Part shown: piece after piece, positions 44,555 to 55,926 of the stretch
How the letters are laid out: the number at the start of each line of letters is the position of its first letter
How positions within the stretch are numbered: position 1 is the stretch's first letter
From: Sphingomonas hengshuiensis
GTDB taxonomy: Bacteria > Pseudomonadota > Alphaproteobacteria > Sphingomonadales > Sphingomonadaceae
Length of the DNA: 64,000 bases
Direction: 5' to 3'
NCBI GenBank assembly: GCA_003240755.1
Contig: QFNF01000008.1
Span: forward strand, 19,416-83,415
Position numbers and translations under genes: made by a program
The notes under the pieces: model-generated
Database searches by the model: none
Seen by the model: only the letters and a program-made list of their open reading frames with translations
Told to the model about the DNA's origin: nothing

Positions 44555-46282
44555 TTAGCGCGTTTGCACATACTCGCCGGGTGCATCGCACAGCGCGGGT
44601 GCGCCCCCCTCCCCCGGCACGCGCGCGCCGGCCGCGGGTACGGTGGCGCCGTCGAACGATGCGATCCAGCGCCGCCAGTCGGGCCACCAGCTCCCCCCGG
44701 TCTCGCGCGCGCCGGCGACGAACGCCGCCAGCGATTCGGCGGGGGCGTCATTGGTCCAATATTGATATTTGCCGGCCGAGGGCGGGTTGACGACCCCGGC
44801 GATATGGCCCGAACCGGCAAGCACGAAGCGCAGCGGGCCGGTGAAATGATCGGTGATCTTCCACACGCTTTCCGCCGGGGCGATATGATCCTCGCGCCCG
44901 GCCTGGACATAGGCGGGGGTTTTCACGGTCGACAGGTCGATCGGCACGCCGTCGACGGTCATCGACCCGGCCTGCACCAGCCGGTTGTCGCGATAGAGGT
45001 CGGTCAGATAGCCGAGATGCCAGTTCGCCGGCAGGTTGGTGACATCGGCGTTCCAGTGGAGCAGGTCGAACGGCGCATAATCGTTGCCGAGCAGATAGTT
45101 GTTGGTGACATAGTTCCAGATCAGGTCGCGCCCGCGCAGCAGGTTGAACGTCGCCGCCATGTAGCGCCCGTCGAGATAGCCGTCCTGCCCGATCTGTCGG
45201 ATCAGGTTCAGTTGTTCGTCGTCGACGAACAGCGAGAGTTCGCCGGCATCGGCGAAATCGACCTGGGCCGTGAAGAAGGTGGCGGTGGCGACCCTGGCCG
45301 CCTGCCCCCGCGCGGCCAGCAGCGCCAGCGTCGCGGCGAGCGTCGTGCCCGCCACGCAATAGCCAATGGCATGGACCGATTCGACGCCCAGCACGTCGCG
45401 CACGGTATCGATCGCGTCGATCTGGCCACGGACGACATAATCGTCCCACGTCACGTCCTTCATCGTCGCATCGGCCGATTTCCACGAGACGACGAAGACG
45501 GTGAGCCCCTGCTCCACCGCCCACCGGATGAAGCTCTTTTCCGGCGTCAGGTCGAGGATGTAGAAACGGTTGATCCATGGCGGGAAGATCAGCAGCGGGA
45601 TACTGCCGACCGCCTGCGTCGTCGGCGAATACTGGATCAGTTCGTACAGCGGCGTGCGTTTGATGACCTTGCCCGGGGTCGTGGCGATGTTGCGGCCCAG
45701 CTCGAACGCGGCGGAGTCGCTCTGCGTCATCTGGCCCCTGGCCATGTCGGTCAGCATGTTCTGCAGACCGTTCAGCAGGTTCTCGCCGCGCGTCTCGATG
45801 ATCTTTTCGACCACCAGCGGGTTGGTCGCGGCGAAATTGGTCGGGCTCAGCGCGTCGATCAGCCCGCGCGTGGCGAAGCGGATCTGCTCCTTCTGCCGGG
45901 GATCGACATTGTCGAGCGCATCGACGCCCTTGAGCATGTGGTCGGCGACGAGGAAATAGCTCTGGCGGATGAAGGCGAACAGCGGGTCGTCATGCCATTG
46001 CCGCGCCTTGAACCGCTTGTCGCGCGCGCGTTCGGGCGATTCGTCGGCGGGCGCCGCGCCCGCCGGATCGAGGAAGCGCTGCCACAGCTTCATCGTGTCG
46101 GTCCAGAAATCGGCCTGCGCCTGCAACAGGCCCGTCGGATCGGGCAGCGTCGGCGCCCGCTCCAGCAGGTCGATGCCCTGTTCCATCAGCAACTGCTGCG
46201 CCCGGCCCAGCATCTGCGTCCAGTGCTGCAGCTCCTCCAGCGAAATGGGCGCGGCGGACGGCGCGTTCGACTCGTTGGTCAT
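44555..46282 (-). CDS. phaC: Class I poly(R)-hydroxyalkanoate synthase
   Basis: PhaC polymerises (R)-3-hydroxyacyl-CoA into PHA on granules. The 575-residue length is right for class I. The lipase-like box GYCVAG contains the catalytic C309; AGREDHIAP gives the Asp and SGHIAGVVNPP the His. The N-terminal domain (1-200) with FIRQSYFLVADHMLKGVD and the conserved PPWINRFYILDL are present. No phaAB genes are adjacent. A phasin gene follows on the same strand 115 bp downstream with its own promoter. Confidence 0.96.
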   Translation of the reverse strand: MTNESNAPSAAPISLEELQHWTQMLGRAQQLLMEQGIDLLERAPTLPDPTGLLQAQADFWTDTMKLWQRFLDPAGAAPADESPERARDKRFKARQWHDDPLFAFIRQSYFLVADHMLKGVDALDNVDPRQKEQIRFATRGLIDALSPTNFAATNPLVVEKIIETRGENLLNGLQNMLTDMARGQMTQSDSAAFELGRNIATTPGKVIKRTPLYELIQYSPTTQAVGSIPLLIFPPWINRFYILDLTPEKSFIRWAVEQGLTVFVVSWKSADATMKDVTWDDYVVRGQIDAIDTVRDVLGVESVHAIGYCVAGTTLAATLALLAARGQAARVATATFFTAQVDFADAGELSLFVDDEQLNLIRQIGQDGYLDGRYMAATFNLLRGRDLIWNYVTNNYLLGNDYAPFDLLHWNADVTNLPANWHLGYLTDLYRDNRLVQAGSMTVDGVPIDLSTVKTPAYVQAGREDHIAPAESVWKITDHFTGPLRFVLAGSGHIAGVVNPPSAGKYQYWTNDAPAESLAAFVAGARETGGSWWPDWRRWIASFDGATVPAAGARVPGEGGAPALCDAPGEYVQTR

Positions 46283-46358
46283 TTTCCTCTCCCGGTCGGC
46301 GTGCGGGCCTACCCGTTAGTTGCTTCCTAGCGTAAGGGCGATGACGAAAGGAACGAGA

Positions 46359-47570
46359 ATGTCCGACGAATTCTACCGCATGAAGCGCCTGCCCCCCTAT
46401 GTCATCGCCGAAGTGAACGCGATGCGGGCGGCGGCGCGTGCCGGTGGCGAGGACATCATCGACCTTGGCATGGGCAATCCCGACCTGCCCCCGCCGGCCC
46501 ATGTCATCGACAAGCTGGTCGAGGTGGCGAAGAAGCCGTCGGCGCACGGCTATTCGCAGTCGCGCGGCATTCCCGGGCTGCGCAAGGCGCAGGCGAATTA
46601 TTACGGGCGCCGCTTCGGGGTCGAGATCGATCCCGACAGCGAGGTCGTGGTGACGATGGGGTCGAAGGAGGGGCTGGCCAGCCTGGCAACCGCGATCACC
46701 GCGCCGGGCGACGTCATCCTCGCGCCCAATCCCAGCTACCCGATCCACATGTTCGGGTTCATCATCGCCGGGGCCACGATCCGCGCGGTGCCGACCACGC
46801 CCGACGAGCATTATTTCGAGAGCCTCGAGCGCGCGATGGCGTTCACCGTGCCGCGCCCCAGCGTGCTGGTGATGGGCTATCCGTCGAACCCGACCGCCGA
46901 AGTGGTCGACCTCGCCTTCTACGAACGCGTCGTGGCGTTCGCGAAGGACCATGGGCTGTGGATCATCTCCGACCTCGCCTATTCCGAGCTGTATTATGAC
47001 GGCTGCCCGACGCCGTCGATCCTGCAGGTGAGGGGCGCGAAGGACGTGGCGATCGAGTTCACCTCGCTCAGCAAGACCTATTCGATGGCCGGCTGGCGGA
47101 TGGGGTTCGGGGTCGGCAACAAGAAGCTGATCGCGGCGATGACCCGGGTGAAGTCGTATCTCGACTATGGCGCCTTCACCCCGATCCAGGCCGCGGCGTG
47201 CGCGGCATTGAACGGCCCGCAGGACATTGTCGAAAAGAACCGCCAGCTCTATCACAAGCGCCGCGACGTGCTGGTCGAAAGCTTCGGCCGGGCCGGATGG
47301 GACATACCCTCGCCCCGCGCGTCGATGTTCGCCTGGGCCCCGCTGCCGCCCGCGCTCGCGCATCTGGGGTCGCTCGAATTCGCCAAGCAGTTGCTGACCG
47401 AGGCGAAGGTCGCGGTGGCACCGGGCGTCGGCTATGGCGAGAATGGCGAGGGCTATGTCCGGATCGCCATGGTCGAGAACGAACAGCGGCTGCGCCAGGC
47501 GGCGCGCAACGTGAAGAAATATCTCCAGTCGATGGGGGTGAACACGCCCGCCGGCCGCAACGCCGGGTAA
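46359..47570 (+). CDS. Pyridoxal-phosphate aminotransferase, AlaC/LL-DAP-aminotransferase-like
   Basis: The 403-residue class I/II aminotransferase has IDLGMGNPDLPPP, YSQSRGIPGLRKA, the MGSKEGLASL loop, SNPTAE, ISDLAYSELYYDG and the PLP lysine in SLSKTYSMAGWRMGF. This pattern matches the AlaC (YfdZ) alanine/valine-pyruvate transaminases and LL-diaminopimelate aminotransferase-like proteins; since dapE is present, DAP synthesis by the succinylase route makes AlaC-like activity likelier. The start ATG 46359 follows AAAGGA by six bases. Divergent from phaC. Confidence 0.88.
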   Translation: MSDEFYRMKRLPPYVIAEVNAMRAAARAGGEDIIDLGMGNPDLPPPAHVIDKLVEVAKKPSAHGYSQSRGIPGLRKAQANYYGRRFGVEIDPDSEVVVTMGSKEGLASLATAITAPGDVILAPNPSYPIHMFGFIIAGATIRAVPTTPDEHYFESLERAMAFTVPRPSVLVMGYPSNPTAEVVDLAFYERVVAFAKDHGLWIISDLAYSELYYDGCPTPSILQVRGAKDVAIEFTSLSKTYSMAGWRMGFGVGNKKLIAAMTRVKSYLDYGAFTPIQAAACAALNGPQDIVEKNRQLYHKRRDVLVESFGRAGWDIPSPRASMFAWAPLPPALAHLGSLEFAKQLLTEAKVAVAPGVGYGENGEGYVRIAMVENEQRLRQAARNVKKYLQSMGVNTPAGRNAG

Positions 47571-47618
47571 CGGCCGCATTCGATTGCATCGGATCGGACG
47601 GCCGGGCGTTGTCGCACC

Positions 47619-47888
47619 ATGACCGTCCGATCCGAACCACGCTTCGTTCCCCTCCTCGGCTGGGTGGCGACGATCACCGCCATCGCCATGTACCTGTCCT
47701 ATGTCGATCAGATCCGCCTCAACCTGTCCGGCCAGCCGGGCTCGGTGGTGCAACCGCTGGCGACGATCGTGAATTGCAGCCTGTGGACGCTGTACGGCCT
47801 GGCCCGCACGCCGCGCGACTGGCCGATCGCCATCGCCAATTTTCCCGGCGTGGTGCTGGGAACCGTCGCGCTCGTGACCGCGCTTTGA
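47619..47888 (+). CDS. SemiSWEET-family transporter
   Basis: The 89-residue protein has three membrane helices (about 9-27, 42-60, 67-86), the size of a bacterial SemiSWEET, which dimerises to move sugars. The helix-1 end with YLSYVDQI is a PQ-loop-like element (YxPQ is replaced by YVDQ), and VNCSLWTLYG carries the conserved Asn-Trp in helix 2. It begins 48 bp after the aminotransferase. Substrate unknown; the loss of the Pro in the PQ motif is a point to note. Confidence 0.8.
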   Translation: MTVRSEPRFVPLLGWVATITAIAMYLSYVDQIRLNLSGQPGSVVQPLATIVNCSLWTLYGLARTPRDWPIAIANFPGVVLGTVALVTAL

Positions 47889-47919
47889 CATCGTCCGCCG
47901 ATCGCCAGGAACCCCGCCG

Positions 47920-48318
47920 ATGACCGTTCTCCCGCTTGAACTCACCCTGCTCGGCTGGTCGGTCGTGCTGCTGGTCGGCGCGATCATGCTGCAGGGACAG
48001 TTGGCGACGCGCGAACTGGGCATCGGGTGGAATGCCGGGCCGCGTGACGGGGATCGGCAGCCGACAGGCGTGCTGGCCGGCCGCGCCCGGCGCGCGCTGG
48101 ACAATTTCAGGGAAACCTATCCCGCGTTCATCGCGCTGGCGCTGGCACTGGCGGTCAGCGGCCGCACCGGCGGGCTGGGCGCGACCGGCGCGATGCTGTG
48201 GTTCGCCGCGCGCATCGTCTATCACCCGCTCTACCTGTTCGGCGTGCCGTATCTGCGCAGCCTCGTATGGATCGGGTCGATGCTCGGGCTGCTGTTGATG
48301 CTGATCCGCCTGCTGTGA
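47920..48318 (+). CDS. MAPEG family membrane protein
   Basis: The 132-residue protein has four hydrophobic helices and the MAPEG (membrane-associated eicosanoid/glutathione metabolism) features: RARRALDNFRETYPAFIALALAL (conserved Arg-Asn-x-x-Glu helix) and RIVYHPLYLFGVPYLRSL. Bacterial members may be glutathione S-transferase-like, but many are uncharacterised. It follows the SemiSWEET gene by 31 bp and may share its transcript. Confidence 0.85.
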   Translation: MTVLPLELTLLGWSVVLLVGAIMLQGQLATRELGIGWNAGPRDGDRQPTGVLAGRARRALDNFRETYPAFIALALALAVSGRTGGLGATGAMLWFAARIVYHPLYLFGVPYLRSLVWIGSMLGLLLMLIRLL

Positions 48319-48420
48319 CAAGCGCGGCTTGATCGACCCGCAGTTAATTTCGCTACGCAGGATGCCCGGCATGTCGCACGCCTGCGCCGCCCGGCATCCC
48401 GCAGGGGCGGAGTCGATGCG

Positions 48421-48684
48421 ATGTTCGTGTTCAAGGGTCTCGAAAGCCATCCGCGCAGCTTCGTGAAGGCGGTGTCGTGGCGTACCGTCGGGTCGATCGA
48501 CACCTTCGTGCTGGGCATGCTGTTTTCCGGATCGGCCAGGCTGGCCGGGGCGATCGCGGGGACCGAGGTCGTCACCAAGATCCTGCTGTTCTATTTCCAC
48601 GAACGGGCGTGGTCGCTGATACGCTGGGGCCATCGTCCCGCAGCGGCGGCCGAACCGGATACCGGGGCGCTGCCCGCGGCCTGA
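48421..48684 (+). CDS. DUF2061 small membrane protein
   Basis: The 87-residue protein shows the DUF2061 signature: SFVKAVSWRTVGSIDTFVLGMLFSGS with two membrane segments, then AGTEVVTKILLFYFHERAWSLIRWG. DUF2061 proteins are sometimes encoded beside sulfate/sulfur genes or fused to kinases, but the function is unknown. Located 102 bp after the MAPEG gene; that gap holds an imperfect hairpin GGATGCCCGGC/GCCCGGCATCC around 48360-48404. The C-terminal tail is Ala/Pro/acidic. Confidence 0.83.
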   Translation: MFVFKGLESHPRSFVKAVSWRTVGSIDTFVLGMLFSGSARLAGAIAGTEVVTKILLFYFHERAWSLIRWGHRPAAAAEPDTGALPAA

Positions 48685-48745
48685 CGAGGTCGCCGGGAAA
48701 CCGGACGACCCGCCGGATGCGGCACCTGCCGCCGCCGGTCGCGCA

Positions 48746-49216
48746 TCAATCGCGCGCGACGTCCTCCTCCAGCGCCCACACCAGGTCGCCCTTGCCCAGC
48801 GGCCGCCCGTCGTGGCTGAGCACCGCCACCGGCTGGACCGGACGGCGATCGCGCGTATCGACCAGGATCGGGCTGGCCGGCACGCCGGTTTCCCACCGCT
48901 CCCCCCATTGGCGCAGCGCGACCATCGTCGGCAGCAGGGCATACCCCTTTTCGGTCAGCCGATAGTCGATCTTGCGCCGGTCCGCCTCGACCGCGCGCCG
49001 TTCGAGGATGCCATGCCCGACCAGCCGCGACAGCCGGTTGGCGAGAATGTTGCGCGCGATGCCCAGTTCCGACTGGAACTCCTCGAAATGGCTGAGGCCA
49101 TTGAACGACCCGCGCAGGATCAGGAACGACCAGCGTTCGCCCATCGCCTCCAGTGCGGCGGGCAGGCTGCAGCGACTGGCCAGTTCGCGCAGGGGCTCTC
49201 GTAGCGTCGTCGTCAT
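48746..49216 (-). CDS. HxlR-family transcriptional regulator
   Basis: The 156-residue winged-helix regulator begins with CSLPAALEAMGERWSFLILRGSFNGLSHFEEFQ, containing the conserved GERWSFLILR helix. It continues with LGIARNILANRLSRLVGHGILERR as the recognition helix and wing, and YRLTEKGYALLP. Unusually it has one Cys near the N-terminus (C16), the position used for redox or electrophile sensing in HypR/QorR-type members, plus an extra 45-residue C-terminal tail. Divergent from the small secreted-protein gene; MAPEG and DUF2061 genes are the other nearby candidates for control. Confidence 0.9.
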   Translation of the reverse strand: MTTTLREPLRELASRCSLPAALEAMGERWSFLILRGSFNGLSHFEEFQSELGIARNILANRLSRLVGHGILERRAVEADRRKIDYRLTEKGYALLPTMVALRQWGERWETGVPASPILVDTRDRRPVQPVAVLSHDGRPLGKGDLVWALEEDVARD

Positions 49217-49345
49217 TGCCGCCGGTGTAGCGCAACCGCGCGCCCAAGGGAAATAGTGCGCCGCAGCAAACATTTCTATTTGCAACTTATATCGATGGCT
49301 ATTAGCGGACAACAATTCCATGTCCCCTTGCAGGAGTCGTTCCCC

Positions 49346-49648
49346 ATGAAGCTGCTCGCCCTGTTCGCCACCGCGGCGATGGCATGTTCCTTTGGCGCCG
49401 CGGCACAGTCGCGCGGCTTCACCGCCACCCCCGCGACCGCGCCGGCCGTGGCGAGCATCCGGACCCGCGACACGATGTGGAAGTGCGCCGGCGACCGCTG
49501 CGTTACGCCGCGTGCCGAGGGCAGCTACCTGACCATGTGCCAGCTCGCCGCGCAGGAACTGGGCACGCTGACCGCCTTCACCGCCAATGGCGAAGCCTTT
49601 GCTCCCGAACAGCTTGCAAAGTGCAATGTCCGCGCCAGGGGCGCCTGA
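49346..49648 (+). CDS. Small secreted CC_3452-type protein
   Basis: The 100-residue protein has a signal peptide (LLALFATAAMACSFGAAAQ, cut about residue 20). Its mature part carries three cysteines arranged as MWKCAGDRCVTP and MCQLAAQELG, plus a late KCN. The layout matches the CC_3452 family of short alphaproteobacterial exported proteins, by recall. Good AGGAG nine bases before the ATG. Function unknown; a structural disulfide between the CxxxxC pair is plausible. Confidence 0.75.
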   Translation: MKLLALFATAAMACSFGAAAQSRGFTATPATAPAVASIRTRDTMWKCAGDRCVTPRAEGSYLTMCQLAAQELGTLTAFTANGEAFAPEQLAKCNVRARGA

Positions 49649-49698
49649 GCCGACAAAAACGGTTGCAATGCGGCACCGGCCCGCCCCATCTAGATTCC

Positions 49699-51789
<2,091 letters not shown>

Positions 51790-51850
51790 CGCCCCCCGGC
51801 GACAGGCTCCCCCCTTGCCCTGACGCCGGCCAATCCCCAAAGCAGGCCGC

Positions 51851-53680
51851 ATGGCACAGGATTCCCCGCTCGACCGGTTTCGTGACGTCTTGCGCGGCAC
51901 CTCGCGCGCGATCGCGCAGGAGCCGGAGGTCGAGCTGGCCTTCACCGCCGATGCGCCCGTCGCCTCGGGCAAGCATATCAAGGTGCCGATGCCCGCCCGC
52001 GCGCTGCCCGCCGACCAGGTGGCCGAGGCGCGCGGACTGGCGGACGGCTTCGCGCTGAGACTGCGGCACCATGACGGGGCGCTCCACGCCCGCACCGCGC
52101 CCGGCGAGGCGGTGGCGCGCGCGGTGTTCGATGCGGTCGAACAGGCGCGGGTCGATGCGCTGGGGTCGGCGGGCTATGACGGGATCGCCGACAATCTCGA
52201 CCATGCGCTGGCGCTCAGGATGCGGTCCGACCCGATCACGCGGGCGCGCAGCCGGGCCGAGGTGCCGCTGTCGACCGCCGTCCAGTTGATGGTGCGCGAA
52301 CGGCTGACCGGGCGCCTGCCGCCGGCCGCTGCGGTGCCGGCGATGGCGTTGGTGTCCGACTGGATCGAGGAGCGGGCGGGGGCGCAGCTCGACGCCCTGG
52401 CCGGGCTGGTCGGCGACCAGGCGGCGTTCGGACGCAACATCACCCGCATCCTCGAGGACCTCGAGCTGATCGAGGGCCAGGTCGAGCCCGAACAGGCCGA
52501 TGACGGCGGCGACGATGCCGAGGGCGACGACGAACAGCCCCCGCAGGACGACGGCGAGGACGAAGGCGAGCAGCAGGGCGGTGAGGGGCAGGTCGAGGCG
52601 CGCGGCGAGGATCGCAGCGACGACCGGTCCGACGGGCAGAGCGACGACCTGTCCGAGGACAACGACGCCGAGGGCGACGACATGGCCGATGGCGAGGACG
52701 AGGGCGGCATGATGCCGGTCCGCCCCAACCGGCCGTTCGCCGACCTGAACGCGCAGTTCGAATATCGCGCCTTCACGACGAAGTTCGACGAGGTGATCGC
52801 CGCGACCGAATTGTGCGACGCCGACGAGCTCGAACGGCTGCGCGCCTATCTCGACCAGCAACTGGTGCAGTTGCAGGGGGTGGTGACGAAGCTGGCCAAC
52901 CGGCTGCAGCGCCGGCTGATGGCGCAGCAGTCGCGTTCCTGGGATTTCGACCAGGAAGAAGGGATGCTCGACGCCGCGCGGCTGGCGCGGGTCGTCATCA
53001 ATCCGGCGCAGTCGCTCAGCTACAAGATCGAGCGCGATACCGAGTTTCGCGACACCGTCGTCACGCTGCTGATCGACAATTCCGGGTCGATGCGCGGCCG
53101 CCCGATCGGCATCGCCGCGATCAGTGCCGACATCCTCGCCCGCACGCTGGAACGCGTCGGGGTGAAGGTCGAGATCCTCGGCTTCACCACCCGCGCGTGG
53201 AAGGGGGGGCAGAGCCGCGAATCATGGCTCGCCGCCGGTCGCCCGCCCCAGCCCGGCCGCCTCAACGACATTCGCCACATCGTCTATAAACAGGCCGACG
53301 AACCGTGGCGGCGCGCCAAGCAGTCGCTCGGGCTGATGATGCGCGAAGGGCTGCTGAAGGAGAATATCGACGGCGAGGCGCTGTTATGGGCGCATGGCCG
53401 GCTGATCGCGCGGCCCGAGGATCGCAAGGTGCTGATGGTCATCTCCGACGGCGCGCCGGTCGATGATTCGACGCTGTCGGTCAATTCGGGCAGCTATCTG
53501 GAACGGCACCTGCGACAGGTGATCGCGTGGATCGAGGGCCGCTCGCCGGTCGAACTGGTCGCGATCGGCATCGGCCACGACGTGACGCGCTGGTACAGCC
53601 GCGCCGTGACGATCATGGATGCCGAGCAGTTGGCCGGCACGATGATCGAGCAGTTGGCGTCGCTGTTCGACAGCGAATGA
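51851..53680 (+). CDS. cobT: Aerobic cobaltochelatase subunit CobT
   Basis: CobT, with CobS and CobN, inserts cobalt into hydrogenobyrinic acid a,c-diamide; CobS/CobT form an AAA+/VWA motor. The 609-residue protein has an N-terminal helical region, a very acidic Asp/Glu/Gly/Gln stretch (about 210-280) and a VWA domain (about 400-600). The MIDAS motif is [11 protein letters not shown] (DxSxS), followed by [11 protein letters not shown]. CobS's 3' end is 10 kb away on the other strand. The next gene overlaps by ATGA. In organisms without cobalamin synthesis, CobST homologues may have other partners. Confidence 0.93.
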   Translation: MAQDSPLDRFRDVLRGTSRAIAQEPEVELAFTADAPVASGKHIKVPMPARALPADQVAEARGLADGFALRLRHHDGALHARTAPGEAVARAVFDAVEQARVDALGSAGYDGIADNLDHALALRMRSDPITRARSRAEVPLSTAVQLMVRERLTGRLPPAAAVPAMALVSDWIEERAGAQLDALAGLVGDQAAFGRNITRILEDLELIEGQVEPEQADDGGDDAEGDDEQPPQDDGEDEGEQQGGEGQVEARGEDRSDDRSDGQSDDLSEDNDAEGDDMADGEDEGGMMPVRPNRPFADLNAQFEYRAFTTKFDEVIAATELCDADELERLRAYLDQQLVQLQGVVTKLANRLQRRLMAQQSRSWDFDQEEGMLDAARLARVVINPAQSLSYKIERDTEFRDTVVTLLIDNSGSMRGRPIGIAAISADILARTLERVGVKVEILGFTTRAWKGGQSRESWLAAGRPPQPGRLNDIRHIVYKQADEPWRRAKQSLGLMMREGLLKENIDGEALLWAHGRLIARPEDRKVLMVISDGAPVDDSTLSVNSGSYLERHLRQVIAWIEGRSPVELVAIGIGHDVTRWYSRAVTIMDAEQLAGTMIEQLASLFDSE

Positions 53681-53943
53681 AGCCGCTCGCCCCGCCCGGC
53701 GGCTTTCGCGGCCCGGTGAAGCGGTCGATCACCATCGCCGGCCACGCGACCTCGATCAGTCTGGAACCGGGGTTCTGGACGGCGCTGGAGGCGGCGGCGG
53801 CGCGGCGGTCGCTGCCCTTGTCGGCGCTGGTGGCGGCGATCGATGCCGTGCGGATCGAAGGCGACGACCCGCCCAATCTGGCGAGCGCCATCCGGTCGTG
53901 GCTGCTGGGCGAGGCCGGCGGGAACCATCCGGTCGACGATTGA
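53677..53943 (+). CDS. Ribbon-helix-helix domain protein
   Basis: The 88-residue protein matches the RHH_4-type ribbon-helix-helix family: [27 protein letters not shown] forms the beta strand and first helix, and [12 protein letters not shown] the second helix, with a short acidic C-terminus. Family members are predicted DNA-binding dimers that are widespread in alphaproteobacteria, often encoded near housekeeping genes. ATGA overlap with cobT implies coupled translation; the target is unknown. Confidence 0.83.
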   Translation: MKPLAPPGGFRGPVKRSITIAGHATSISLEPGFWTALEAAAARRSLPLSALVAAIDAVRIEGDDPPNLASAIRSWLLGEAGGNHPVDD

Positions 53944-54027
53944 CCCCCGCCCCGCCGTCATTGCCGCGCAGGCGGAAATCCGTTGCCAGCCTTCATCGAC
54001 GCCCGCCCGCGCGGGAGCGACCAGCGT

Positions 54028-55044
54028 TCAGCCCTGGTCGGGCAACACCGGCGCTACGGTCACGTCACCGCGATCCCCCGCGCGATACCCCAGGCTCGCC
54101 CGCCCCTTCACCGGCCCGGCGACGTCCGCCACCAGATACAGCGGCCGGCGCTTCGATTCGACGTACAGCCGCCCGAGATACTCGCCGATCATCCCCAGCA
54201 CGAACATCTGCACCGCGCCGAGGAACACGACGACCAGCATCGTCGACGTCCACCCCTGCACCGCGCTGCCCGACAGCCAGCCGATCGCGATATAGGCGAA
54301 CAGCAGCAGCGACAGCCCGGTCAGCACCAGCCCCATATGGCTGGCCAGCCTGAGCGGCGCGGTCGAGAAGCCCGTCACCGCGTCAAGCGCAAAGCGGATC
54401 ATCTTGCCCAGCGGATATTTGCTCTCGCCCGCCAGCCGTTCGTCGCGGTCATAGGGGAACGGCACCTGCCGGAACCCGACCCACGCCACCATCCCGCGAA
54501 TGAAGCGCGCCTGTTCCGGGAGCGACAGCAACGCGTCGAGCGCCCGCCGGCTCATCAACCGGAAATCGCCGGTGTCGAGCGGGATCGGCGTATCCGTCAC
54601 CCGGTCGAGCACGCGGTAGAAGCCGGCGGCGGTCAGCTTCTTGAAGAACGTCTCGCCCTCGCGCTTGCGCCGCACGGCATAGACGACGTCGGCGCTCTCG
54701 GCCTCCATCACCCCGATCATGTCGCCGAGCAGTTCGGGCGGGTCCTGCAGGTCGGCGTCGATGATGAGGATACGCTCGCCCGCGCACAGGTCGAGCCCGG
54801 CGGTCAGCGCCAGTTGGTGCCCATGGTTGCGCGACAGGTTGATCGCCACCAGCCGCGGGTCGGCGGCGGCCAGCCGCTCCATCACCGCCCAGCTCTGGTC
54901 GCGCGACCCGTCGTTGACCAGCACGATCTCGTGATCGTCGCCGACCACCGCCTTCGCCGCCGCCGAGATACGGGCATGCAGCACGTCGAGGCACGCGGCC
55001 TCGTTATAGCAGGGGACGACGACGGACAGCGCGGGACGGATCAT
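54028..55044 (-). CDS. Family 2 glycosyltransferase, GtrB/DPM1-like membrane type
   Basis: The 338-residue enzyme has a GT-A domain (about 1-225) with VVVPCYNEAACLD, LVNDGSRDQSW, ILIIDADLQDPPELL (DxD-like DAD) and TGDFRLMSRRALDAL. Two C-terminal membrane helices (about 228-252 and 262-290) follow. This layout is that of polyprenyl-phosphate glucosyl- or mannosyl-transferases (GtrB, ArnC), which supply lipid-linked sugars for periplasmic GT-C enzymes. A GtrA-like flippase and a GT-C-like protein are encoded at 60.3-62.7 kb, consistent with a three-part glycosylation route. Convergent with the RHH gene. Confidence 0.9.
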   Translation of the reverse strand: MIRPALSVVVPCYNEAACLDVLHARISAAAKAVVGDDHEIVLVNDGSRDQSWAVMERLAAADPRLVAINLSRNHGHQLALTAGLDLCAGERILIIDADLQDPPELLGDMIGVMEAESADVVYAVRRKREGETFFKKLTAAGFYRVLDRVTDTPIPLDTGDFRLMSRRALDALLSLPEQARFIRGMVAWVGFRQVPFPYDRDERLAGESKYPLGKMIRFALDAVTGFSTAPLRLASHMGLVLTGLSLLLFAYIAIGWLSGSAVQGWTSTMLVVVFLGAVQMFVLGMIGEYLGRLYVESKRRPLYLVADVAGPVKGRASLGYRAGDRGDVTVAPVLPDQG

Positions 55045-55202
55045 GGGGCGTGGCGTTACCGCAAGCCGCGCGACAGGAAAAGCCGGATGGCGGGTGGCCC
55101 TCGCCACGCCAGCCGTACTCCCCATTGATAAAGGAGGTCCGGGTATTACACCGAACAAGACGATGATATGGCGATACACCCATTTCCGGGCCACTGGGAC
55201 AT

Positions 55203-55258
55203 ATTAACCCATTAATGGGCCAATAATGCCGTTGACCCCTTTTTCGGGTTAATTTAAT
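55203..55258 (+). promoter_or_regulatory. Palindrome-rich promoter of the SatD-like cassette
   Basis: ATTAACCC (55203-55210) and GGGTTAAT (55246-55253) are inverted copies 35 bp apart; CCCATTAATGGG (55208-55219) is a perfect 12-bp palindrome. TTGACC (55232-55237) with TTTAAT (55253-55258), spacing 15, is the best promoter. Transcription would then start within a few bases of the ATG at 55267, which has no Shine-Dalgarno, suggesting a leaderless mRNA. The repeats look like regulator half-sites flanking the -35 and -10. Confidence 0.5.
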
Positions 55259-55266
55259 CTCTGCGT

Positions 55267-55926
55267 ATGGAAGAGAACTCCTTTGCGGCACTGATGGGTG
55301 ATCTCGTCAGCAGCGAACGCGACGGCGCGGCGCTGCATATGCATCAGCATTTCAACGCTGCGATCGACCGCGCCAATGATATCGCCCGGCCAGCCTCTCC
55401 CCTGACGATCACCCTCGGCGATGAGTTCCAGGGAATATTCGGCTCGCTGACCATGGCGGCGCGCACTGCACGCGACATCAGGCTCGACCTTCTTGAACAG
55501 CGCATCGAATGCCGCTTCGCGATCGGGATCGTGCGATTGGATACCGCACTGAATACCGAGCGTGCCTGGAACATGATGGGGCACGGGCTTGCCGATACGC
55601 GCGCAAAGCTAAACCAGAAACGATCCAATAACCTTTATCGCTTCGCCTTGCCCGACGATAGTGTGATGGAAGCATTGCTGGAATCGGTCGGAGCGTCGCT
55701 TACCATGATCGAACGGAACTGGACGGAAACACAGCGCCGTTATGCGATTGCGTCGATACATGGTCAGACTGCCGCTGCGATCGCTGAAACGAACGGCGTA
55801 TCGGTCCATAATATCTACAAGGTCCGATCCGCAGGCAACTTCGACTTGTACAGCCAGCATTGGACGGTGCTGGAGCTCGCAATGAATGCGTTGGATGCGG
55901 AGCATGGACTGTCGGAATGGGAATGA
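55267..55926 (+). CDS. SatD-family protein with C-terminal HTH (divergent cyclase-like)
   Basis: The 219-residue protein matches SatD-family patterns: MGDLVSSERDG (D12) near the N-terminus and SPLTITLGDEFQGIFGS (GDEFQG at 51-56), then ECRFAIGIVRLDTAL, GHGLADTRAKLN and a helix-turn-helix (about 155-190, TETQRRYAIASIHGQTAAAI region). The two acidic motifs 40 residues apart, with a following xGI strand, resemble class III nucleotidyl-cyclase layout; that is my inference, and the usual transition-state Asn is not evident. GC is visibly lower than neighbours. It overlaps the next gene by ATGA. No Shine-Dalgarno. Confidence 0.75.
   Translation: MEENSFAALMGDLVSSERDGAALHMHQHFNAAIDRANDIARPASPLTITLGDEFQGIFGSLTMAARTARDIRLDLLEQRIECRFAIGIVRLDTALNTERAWNMMGHGLADTRAKLNQKRSNNLYRFALPDDSVMEALLESVGASLTMIERNWTETQRRYAIASIHGQTAAAIAETNGVSVHNIYKVRSAGNFDLYSQHWTVLELAMNALDAEHGLSEWE

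Noticed and set aside
49384..49698. Upstream extension of the rsh reading frame
   Set aside because: The extension overlaps the CC_3452-type gene in another frame and is Arg-rich; Rsh family N-termini begin at MLRQYELVERV (49699).
55131..55139. AAAGGAGGT, a full-length Shine-Dalgarno on the plus strand
   Set aside because: No ATG, GTG or TTG lies at a usable distance; the nearest ATG opens only 15 codons, so it is treated as chance.
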